A stretch of DNA of 8,584 bases from an uncultured Eubacteriales bacterium (GTDB lineage: Bacteria > Bacillota > Clostridia > Oscillospirales > Oscillospiraceae): NCBI GenBank assembly GCA_900544705.1, contig UQWH01000073.1:1-8584 (forward strand), given 5' to 3'. The translations under genes and the position numbers were made by a program. Positions 1-5,488 of the stretch are shown in pieces. The notes under the pieces were generated by a model. It saw only the letters and a list, made by a program, of their open reading frames with translations, was not told the DNA's origin and did no database searches. Position 1 is the first letter of the stretch; every line of letters starts with the position of its first letter.

Positions 1-1226
1 GTCAGGAAGCTGCGGCAGCCCATGCAGGTGTAGCAGTGGCCCTCGCCGTTCTTGTCCACCTTCAGTTCCAGCATCTTCTTCTCGGAGATGTAGTCCGGCA
101 CCATGCGGCGGGCGGTACATTCGGCAGCCAGACGGGTCAGATAGTAATATTCGGAATCCTCGTGGATGTTGTCCTCCTCCAGCACATAGATGAGCTTGGG
201 GAAGGCCGGGGTGATCCAGACACCCTTCTCGTTCTTGACGCCCTCGTAGCGCTGACGCAGCGTTTCCTCAATGATGATGGCAAGGTCCTTCTTCTCCTGC
301 GGATTGCGCGCCTCATCCAGATACATAAAGACCGTGATGAACGGTGCCTGGCCGTTCGTGGTCATGAGCGTGACGACCTGATACTGGATGGTCTGCACGC
401 CGCGCTTGATCTCCTCGCGCAGGCGCTCCTCGACGATGTGGGAGATCTGCTCCTCGGTCGCGTCGGTGTTCAGCTCCTTGACCTCGCGCTCCACGCTCTG
501 GCGGATGCGCTTGCGGCTGACGTCCACGAAGGGCGCCAGATGCGTCAGGGAGATGGACTGGCCGCCGTACTGGTTGGAGGCGATCTGCGCAATGATCTGT
601 GTGGCGATATTGCAGGCAGTGGAGAAGGAATGGGGCTTTTCGATCAGCGTACCGGAGATGACGGTGCCGTTTTGCAGCATATCCTCCAGATTGACCAGAT
701 CGCAGTTGTGCATATGCTGGGCGAAATAGTCCGCATCATGGAAATGGATGATGCCGGCTTCGTGCGCCTCGACGATGTCCTGCGGCAGCAGAATACGGCG
801 GGTGATGTCCTTGGAAACCTCGCCTGCCATGTAGTCGCGCTGCACGGCGTTGACGGTGGGATTCTTGTTGGCGTTTTCCTGCTTGACCTCCTCGTTGTTC
901 GACTCAATCAGGCTGAGGATGCGGTCGTCCGTGGTGTTGGACTTGCGCACGAGGGAGCGGGTGTAGCGGTAGGTGATGTAGCGCTTGGCGACTTCAAACG
1001 CGCCGTGCGCCATGATCTGATCCTCGACGAGATCCTGAATCTCCTCGACGGACAGACTGCGGTTCATCTCCTGGCACTGGATCTCCACACTCTGCGCGAT
1101 GCGCTTGATCTGCAGGGGAGTCATGCGTTCGCTTTCCTCTGCAACGTCGTTTGCCTTGCTGATGGCAGTTTCAATTTTTTTGATATCAAACACGGCCTCT
1201 GCGCCGTTTCTCTTGATGATTTTCAT
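1..1226 (-). CDS. nrdD: Anaerobic (class III) ribonucleoside-triphosphate reductase NrdD, N-terminal 408 residues (partial at window edge)
   Basis: NrdD reduces ribonucleoside triphosphates to deoxyribonucleotides using a glycyl radical installed by the radical-SAM activase NrdG; it acts in the cytoplasm of anaerobes. Reading the minus strand from the ATG at 1226-1224 gives an uninterrupted frame to the left edge. Residues 1 to about 90 form an ATP-cone allosteric domain (begins MKIIKRNGAEAVFDIKKIE). The catalytic barrel follows. Cys175, in HMHNCDLVN, matches the conserved N-terminal active-site cysteine (T4 Cys79). Cys404, in CMGCRSFL, matches the thiyl-radical cysteine (T4 Cys290). The zinc-binding cysteines and the glycyl-radical loop lie off the window, so completeness cannot be judged. 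The start is fixed by AGGAGG at 1233-1238, six bases upstream. Control is probably by NrdR through the boxes upstream. nrdG usually lies downstream of nrdD, which here would be off the left edge. The identification is secure. Confidence 0.96.
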   Translation of the reverse strand, partial: MKIIKRNGAEAVFDIKKIETAISKANDVAEESERMTPLQIKRIAQSVEIQCQEMNRSLSVEEIQDLVEDQIMAHGAFEVAKRYITYRYTRSLVRKSNTTDDRILSLIESNNEEVKQENANKNPTVNAVQRDYMAGEVSKDITRRILLPQDIVEAHEAGIIHFHDADYFAQHMHNCDLVNLEDMLQNGTVISGTLIEKPHSFSTACNIATQIIAQIASNQYGGQSISLTHLAPFVDVSRKRIRQSVEREVKELNTDATEEQISHIVEERLREEIKRGVQTIQYQVVTLMTTNGQAPFITVFMYLDEARNPQEKKDLAIIIEETLRQRYEGVKNEKGVWITPAFPKLIYVLEEDNIHEDSEYYYLTRLAAECTARRMVPDYISEKKMLELKVDKNGEGHCYTCMGCRSFL

Positions 1227-1273
1227 CTTTTTCCTCCTGATAAAGCTCATACCGTCAATTGCGTTCAGGAGAT

Positions 1274-1301
1274 ATTATACTATATCTTGTGGTAATTTCA
1301 A
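1274..1301 (-). promoter_or_regulatory. Sigma-A-type promoter of nrdD
   Basis: On the minus strand a -35 TTGAAA (1301-1296) is followed by a 16-base spacer and a perfect -10 TATAAT (1279-1274). Transcription would start near 1267, leaving a leader of about 40 bases with AGGAGG before the ATG. The -10 overlaps the proximal NrdR box by three bases and the spacer is largely covered by it, so a bound repressor would block RNA polymerase. Confidence 0.85.
1277..1292 (-). promoter_or_regulatory. NrdR box 1 (promoter-proximal operator)
   Basis: The minus strand reads CCACAAGATATAGTAT, matching 13 of 16 positions of the published NrdR-box consensus acaCwAtATaTwGtgt, and 9 of 10 in the core CwATATATwG. 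NrdR is the zinc-ribbon/ATP-cone repressor of ribonucleotide reductase genes and binds when dATP levels are high. The site lies between the -35 and -10 of the nrdD promoter, as expected for repression. The nrdR gene is not in this window. Confidence 0.8.
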
Positions 1302-1308
1302 GAGGGGA

Positions 1309-1324
1309 GCACAAGATTTTCTGA
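1309..1324 (-). promoter_or_regulatory. NrdR box 2 (promoter-distal operator)
   Basis: The minus strand reads TCAGAAAATCTTGTGC, matching about 11 of 16 positions of the NrdR-box consensus, so it is weaker than box 1. It lies just upstream of the nrdD -35. Its start is exactly 32 bp from that of box 1, a 16-bp gap of about three helical turns. Paired boxes with this spacing are the usual NrdR operator arrangement, so the spacing supports both sites more than the sequence of this one does. Confidence 0.68.
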
Positions 1325-1368
1325 TATTTTTCCTGCGGCGCTTTGCGTTACTTTTTCCGGCGCGGGGC

Positions 1369-1397
1369 TTTCCTTTCCCGCCGAACTGCGGTATAAT
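1369..1397 (+). promoter_or_regulatory. Probable promoter of the pdxY-yfhO operon
   Basis: A perfect -10 hexamer TATAAT lies at 1392-1397, with a weak -35 candidate TTTCCT at 1369-1374 (3 of 6 matches, 17-base spacer). Transcription would begin near 1404, giving a leader of about 30 bases with GGAGA at 1422-1426, seven bases before the ATG. The poor -35 suggests a modest or activator-assisted promoter. It diverges from the nrdD promoter and does not overlap the NrdR boxes. Confidence 0.6.
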
Positions 1398-1433
1398 ACA
1401 CATATATAAGACACAAAAAACGGAGAACTTTGC

Positions 1434-2264
1434 ATGAAACGAATCGCCACGGTACAAGATCTTTCCTGCGTCGGCAAGTGCTCGCTGAGCATTGCGCTTC
1501 CCGTGCTTTCCGCCATGGGGGTGGAGTGCTGCGTGATACCGACGGCCGTCCTGTCCGCGCACACCGCGTTTGACGGTTTCGTGAGCCGCGACCTGACCGA
1601 TCTCCTCGCGCCTGTCAGTGCGCACTGGCAGCAGCTCGGCCTGACCTTCGACGCACTCTATACCGGCTATCTGGCCTCGCCTGCACAGGTGGATTTTGTG
1701 GAAGCCTTTTTCGACCGCTTCGGCGGAGAACATACGCTCCGCTTCGTCGATCCCGTGATGGCCGATCAGGGCCGGCTCTACGCCGGGTTTGACGACGGCT
1801 TCCCGGAGAAGATGCGGCGGCTCTGCGCCCGCGCGGACATCATCACGCCCAACATCACCGAGGCCTGCCTGCTGACGGGAACGCTTTATCGCGAGCAGCA
1901 CGACGAAGACTATGTGCGCGCGCTTCTGGAAAAGCTCCTTGCCTTCGGGCCGCGCACTGTGATCCTCACGGGCGTGCGCCCGGCGGACGGGCGGATGGGC
2001 GTGGCCACCATGGACGCAAGCGGCGAAATGAGCGTTCACCTGACGGAGTACATCCCCGCCGTGTTCCACGGCACGGGCGACCTCTTTGCCAGTGTCTGCG
2101 TGGGTTATCTGACGCTCGGACGCAGCGCCGCGGAGGCCATCCGGCGCGCATCGGAGTATGTGGTCCGGACGCTCCGCGTCACCGCACAGAACCCGGACGC
2201 CCGCTGGTACGGCGTGGATTTTGAAACGACCCTGCCCCTGCTGTGGGAAAAGGAGGAAGCATGA
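1434..2264 (+). CDS. pdxY: Pyridoxal/pyridoxamine kinase, PdxY type (276 aa)
   Basis: This cytoplasmic enzyme phosphorylates pyridoxal, pyridoxamine or pyridoxine with ATP to salvage vitamin B6 into pyridoxal 5'-phosphate. The chain has the ribokinase/PfkB-like order of the PdxK/PdxY family. An early substrate-binding stretch VLSAHTAFDGF sits at about residues 39-49, YTGYL at 76-80, DPVMADQG at 106-113, the nucleotide-binding segment TPNITEA at 138-144, and the anion-hole/catalytic motif GTGD at 213-216 with Asp216 as the likely base. At 276 residues it is close to E. coli PdxY (about 287), so it appears intact. GGAGA at 1422-1426 supports the start. Its stop overlaps the next start as ATGA (2261-2264), which implies translational coupling to the YfhO-family gene. 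Substrate preference among B6 vitamers cannot be read from sequence; a related role such as hydroxymethylpyrimidine phosphorylation is less likely given the PdxY-like motifs. Confidence 0.9.
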   Translation: MKRIATVQDLSCVGKCSLSIALPVLSAMGVECCVIPTAVLSAHTAFDGFVSRDLTDLLAPVSAHWQQLGLTFDALYTGYLASPAQVDFVEAFFDRFGGEHTLRFVDPVMADQGRLYAGFDDGFPEKMRRLCARADIITPNITEACLLTGTLYREQHDEDYVRALLEKLLAFGPRTVILTGVRPADGRMGVATMDASGEMSVHLTEYIPAVFHGTGDLFASVCVGYLTLGRSAAEAIRRASEYVVRTLRVTAQNPDARWYGVDFETTLPLLWEKEEA

Positions 2265-5041
2265 ATTATCTGCAAAGAAGAAAACGTCGGCTGCCGCTGC
2301 TGCTCTCATTCTGTATTCCCTTTTGCGTTACACTGCTGGTTTTCCTCATCGGCGGGCTGTGGCCGATCGGGGACAAGCAGGTGCTGGCGCATGACGGCTG
2401 GCATCAGTATTATCCTTTCTTTGCCGATTTCCGGGAAAAGCTCCTGTCCGGCGGTTCTCTGCAATATACTTGGGATGTCGGCATGGGCGTGGGTTATCTG
2501 TCGCTGTACGCCTACTATCTGGCCTGCCCGCTGAATTTTTTGTGCGTGCTGGTGCCGGCGTCTCTGCTGCGGGAGTATTTTGCCCTGCTGACCATCCTGA
2601 AAATCGCGTTGGCCGGGCTGTTTTTCGCGTGGTATCTGCGGCTGGTGTTCCGCCGAAATGATTGGACACTGCCGTTTTTCAGCCTGCTGTATGCCTTTTC
2701 CTCATTCATGGCGGGGTATTATTGGAATCTTATGTGGCTGGACGTGCTGGCGATCTTCCCGCTTCTGGTGGCGGGAACGGTGTGCCTCCTGCGCGACGGC
2801 AGGTTCCGTCTGTACACGGTCACGCTGGCACTGAGCCTGTGGTGCAACTATTATCTGAGCTTTTTCTGCTGCATCTTCGTCGCGCTGGCCTTTTTCGGCT
2901 ACTGCATCTGCCGGCCGAACGGCGTGCGGGGCTTTTTCCGGCGGCTGGCGCGCATCAGCCTGTGCACGCTTCTGTCTGTCGGCGCGGCGGCGGTGCTGCT
3001 GCTTCCCACGCTGTACGGCCTGAAAAATACCTATTCGGCGGCGAGTGAATTCCCCAAGCTCCTTGCGCTGAACATTGCGAAAAACGCCTCCGGGACCGTC
3101 ACGGACGGCGTCTGGCAGACGGTAAAAACGCAGACGCTTCCGGGCTTCCTCTTCGCGGCGCGGCAGGTGCTGTCGGGCCTGCTGATCGGCTTTGCGCCGA
3201 CGAAGATGGAGGGCCTGCCGAACGTGTTCTGCGGCTTCTGCACGGTGGTGCTTGCAGTCTGGTTTTTGTGCTGCAAGCGCATCCCCCTGCGGGAAAAGCT
3301 CGTGAGTGTGGCGCTGCTGCTGTTCTTCCTGTGCAGCTTTATCTTCCGGGTGCTGGACTACGTCTGGCACGGCTTCCATTTCCCCAATATGCTGCCGTAT
3401 CGCTTCAGCTTCCTGTTCAGCTTCGTGCTGATCACCATGGCCTTCCGCGGCTATACGCAGCTTCGCAGCTTCCGGCTGCGGCACCTGTTTATCATTGTCC
3501 CCGTGTGCCTTGCCCTGATCGCCTGCGGCTGGGGGATAGAGAACGGTACCGTGCGGATGGTCCTGAGCCTGTGCAGCCTGCTGGTCTGCTGCGCGGCGCT
3601 GATCGTCTACACGCCCTTCCGTCCGCGCCGGACGGTGACGGCCGTGGTGCTGGTATGCCTGTTTTCCGCGGAGTCCGTCGCCTGCTTTGCCATGGGCGTG
3701 GCGAAGGTCGGCCTGACCACGCGCTCGTCCTATCCCAAGGAGAGCGAGGACGTGCAGACCGTGCTGGAGGAGATGCAGGCGCGCGAGGAAGGCGAACTCT
3801 TCTGGCGCACGGAGATGACGACCACGCAGACGCTCAATGACGGCGCGCTGAACGGCTACCACGGCGTGACGATCTTCAATTCCTCCGCCAATGTGCGCTT
3901 CAACCGCTTCTCCCGATCGCTGGGTCTTGCTTCATGGCCGGCCAGCAACCGCTATGCCTACTATGAAAGCACGCCCTTTTCCAACCTGATGTGCGGCATA
4001 AAGTACCTGATCGACCGCGACGGCAAGCAGCTCGACCGCAGCGTCAACACGCTGGCGGCGGCTTCCGGCGACGTGCTCCTGCTGGAGAATACCTCCTATA
4101 TCTCCCTTGGCTTTGTGACGAATTCCAAATTAAGCGAATTCGTCACGAAGGACAGCGTTTATAACCCCATCCGCGAGCAGGAGGAGATGTTCCGCCTTGC
4201 AACGGGACTGCAAACATCGCTCTATACGCACCTGCAGCACTCCGAGCTGGAGGCACCGGAGGGCTGCTCCCTCACCGCCACCGGCACGAGCGGCACCCAG
4301 TACAGCTATTCCACCGAGGGCCAGACCGACACCGTCCGGCTGAGCATCCGCTATGTTGTCCCGGAGGACGGCCTTCTGTGCATGACCACGAAGTCCAACG
4401 GTAATTATGACGTGGAGGTGTTCCGCAACGGCGAGCAGATCCTCAGCCGCAACATCAAGGTGCGCTTCCTGTCGACGCTCGGCAGCTTCTCCGCAGGCGA
4501 TGTCGTGACACTGACCTATCCCATCAAGGAAGCGGGCAGCGGGACGATCTCTCTGGACGTGGTGATGCAGAACGATGCCGTTTTTTGGGAGGGGCAGGAG
4601 CTTCTCTCGCGCAGTCCGTGGAAGCTGACGGAATTCTCCGACACGAAGGTCGCCGGCACGGTCGAGACGTCGGAGGACGGCTTCTTCTATACCTCCGTGC
4701 CCTATGAGCCCGGCTGGCGCGCATGGGTGGACGGCGAGGAGGTCGCGCTCGCGCAGACCTACGACCCGGAGAGCAAAGACCTGAAGCTGACGGACGCCGT
4801 GATCGCCTTCCCCATCACGGCAGGGACGCACGAGGTGCGCCTGCAATATACGGCCCCCGGCCTGAAGGCGGGTGCGCTGATCTCCGCAGTCAGTCTGGCA
4901 GGACTGGCGGCACTGTGGATCGCGCTGCGGCGCCGCCCGGTGCTTCTGCCCGATCCCCCGGGAAAGCCTGCCGAAGGGCAGCTTGAAATACAAACCAATC
5001 CAGAAATCATGGTATCAGAAAGGAACGATCCAAATGAATGA
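2261..5041 (+). CDS. YfhO-family polytopic membrane protein, putative GT-C-type glycosyltransferase (926 aa)
   Basis: YfhO proteins are large multi-pass membrane proteins. The studied Bacillus and Listeria members are implicated in transferring sugars from lipid carriers onto envelope polymers such as lipoteichoic acid. Here a hydrophobic helix (about residues 11-33) is followed by an extracytoplasmic loop with AHDGWHQYYPFF (43-54), whose Asp45 sits where GT-C enzymes carry a catalytic acid. Many more membrane segments follow to about residue 480. HFPNMLPYRFSF (373-384) is a family-like motif. Residues 490-865 are a large polar region that I infer to be extracytoplasmic, ending in beta-rich sequence with the characteristic GWRAWVDGEEV (818-828). 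A final helix (about 868-889) precedes a short charged tail. I chose the ATG at 2261 because AGGAGG lies at 2251-2256 and it overlaps the pdxY stop; an in-frame ATG at 2243 would add six residues but has no such site. Family assignment is firm. The sugar and acceptor are unknown. Confidence 0.88.
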   Translation: MNYLQRRKRRLPLLLSFCIPFCVTLLVFLIGGLWPIGDKQVLAHDGWHQYYPFFADFREKLLSGGSLQYTWDVGMGVGYLSLYAYYLACPLNFLCVLVPASLLREYFALLTILKIALAGLFFAWYLRLVFRRNDWTLPFFSLLYAFSSFMAGYYWNLMWLDVLAIFPLLVAGTVCLLRDGRFRLYTVTLALSLWCNYYLSFFCCIFVALAFFGYCICRPNGVRGFFRRLARISLCTLLSVGAAAVLLLPTLYGLKNTYSAASEFPKLLALNIAKNASGTVTDGVWQTVKTQTLPGFLFAARQVLSGLLIGFAPTKMEGLPNVFCGFCTVVLAVWFLCCKRIPLREKLVSVALLLFFLCSFIFRVLDYVWHGFHFPNMLPYRFSFLFSFVLITMAFRGYTQLRSFRLRHLFIIVPVCLALIACGWGIENGTVRMVLSLCSLLVCCAALIVYTPFRPRRTVTAVVLVCLFSAESVACFAMGVAKVGLTTRSSYPKESEDVQTVLEEMQAREEGELFWRTEMTTTQTLNDGALNGYHGVTIFNSSANVRFNRFSRSLGLASWPASNRYAYYESTPFSNLMCGIKYLIDRDGKQLDRSVNTLAAASGDVLLLENTSYISLGFVTNSKLSEFVTKDSVYNPIREQEEMFRLATGLQTSLYTHLQHSELEAPEGCSLTATGTSGTQYSYSTEGQTDTVRLSIRYVVPEDGLLCMTTKSNGNYDVEVFRNGEQILSRNIKVRFLSTLGSFSAGDVVTLTYPIKEAGSGTISLDVVMQNDAVFWEGQELLSRSPWKLTEFSDTKVAGTVETSEDGFFYTSVPYEPGWRAWVDGEEVALAQTYDPESKDLKLTDAVIAFPITAGTHEVRLQYTAPGLKAGALISAVSLAGLAALWIALRRRPVLLPDPPGKPAEGQLEIQTNPEIMVSERNDPNE

Positions 5042-5390
5042 ATTTGAAAACAGCTACGTCCAGACTCCTGTCCCGGCAGAACCCCCGGTTCCCACCAGCG
5101 CGCGTGTGCTGGGCTACATCAGCATGGGCTGCGGCATCGCGTCCCTGTGCACCTTCTTTGTCGGCATTGCCTTCGCCATTGCGGGCCTGATCACCGGCAG
5201 CATCTCCCGCCGCAAGAATTATGGCCGCGCGACCAAACAGGCGCGTCTCGGCAAGATTCTGTCCATCATCGGCATTCCGGTATCCATCCTCTGCATTGTA
5301 CTCTATGTCGTGGTGCTGGTCGAGCTGATCGACGGGATCAACGGCGGCTTGGCAAGGGACTTCTACTTCTTCGTCAGCACTCTGTTCTGA
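5034..5390 (+). CDS. Small membrane protein, DUF4190-like (118 aa)
   Basis: The function is not known. The protein has a short proline-rich polar N-terminus (residues 1-23, PVPAEPPVP). A Gly/Ala-rich hydrophobic stretch (about 25-57) may be one long helix or a tight hairpin. A basic loop follows (SRRKNYGRATKQARLGK, 58-74), then a second helix (about 75-98) and a short tail. The pattern of glycine-rich helix, basic loop with a conserved-looking GRATKQARLGK, and second helix resembles DUF4190-type proteins, which often sit beside envelope genes. I chose the ATG at 5034 because AGGA (5021-5024) precedes it and it overlaps the upstream stop by 8 bases. An in-frame ATG at 4983 would add 17 residues inside the YfhO gene. 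Co-translation suggests an accessory role with the YfhO protein, but that is inference. Confidence 0.75.
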   Translation: MNEFENSYVQTPVPAEPPVPTSARVLGYISMGCGIASLCTFFVGIAFAIAGLITGSISRRKNYGRATKQARLGKILSIIGIPVSILCIVLYVVVLVELIDGINGGLARDFYFFVSTLF

Positions 5391-5400
5391 TTTTTCGCGC

Positions 5401-5443
5401 TCCGGCGCAGTACAACGGAATTTTTCTGTTGTACTGCGCCGGA
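5401..5443 (+). terminator. Long hairpin, probable intrinsic terminator of the pdxY-yfhO operon
   Basis: A perfect 16-bp inverted repeat (5401-5416 with 5428-5443) begins 11 bases after the stop at 5390. Four further pairs, one of them G-U, close it to a 3-base T loop, giving a 20-bp stem. The tail TTCTTCGTT (5444-5452) is T-rich but interrupted, so it is an imperfect U tract. Placement after the last gene of the unit supports termination. The alternative is a small palindromic repeat element that occurs elsewhere in the genome. Confidence 0.65.
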
Positions 5444-5457
5444 TTCTTCGTTATAAT
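5429..5457 (+). promoter_or_regulatory. Probable promoter of the HD/NadD-like fusion gene
   Basis: A perfect -10 TATAAT lies at 5452-5457. The best -35, at the optimal 17-base spacing, is TTGTAC at 5429-5434 (TTG conserved, 3 of 6), which lies inside the 3' arm of the preceding hairpin. Transcription would start near 5464, giving a leader of about 25 bases with AGGAG at 5476-5480. The promoter implies that the large gene is transcribed separately from the pdxY operon. Confidence 0.6.
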
Positions 5458-5488
5458 AAGAAAGATACCAGAAAAAGGAGCGACTGCC

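Noticed and set aside
36..1295. 419-codon plus-strand open frame
   Set aside because: It is antisense to nrdD, whose minus-strand translation has clear family motifs. The frame is a by-product of GC-rich codon use and its translation resembles no protein.
1358..1383. Short GC-rich inverted repeat near the pdxY -35
   Set aside because: Only about seven pairs with a bulge and no T tract; in GC-rich DNA this is expected by chance.
1398..1414. AT-rich ACACATATATAAGACAC downstream of the pdxY -10, resembling a third NrdR box
   Set aside because: The core is out of register by one base (4 of 10 core matches), and its distance from the other two boxes does not fit the paired arrangement.
2243..2260. 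Upstream in-frame ATG as the start of the YfhO gene
   Set aside because: It lacks a good ribosome binding site and lies deeper inside pdxY, whereas the ATG at 2261 has AGGAGG four bases upstream and a classic ATGA overlap.
1275..2309. 344-codon minus-strand open frame
   Set aside because: It is antisense to the well-supported pyridoxal kinase, and its translation is a His/Arg/Ala-rich shadow without family motifs.
2702..3862. 386-codon minus-strand open frame
   Set aside because: It lies antisense within the YfhO gene and its composition (Gln, Arg, His, Ala rich) is typical of a mirrored GC-rich frame.
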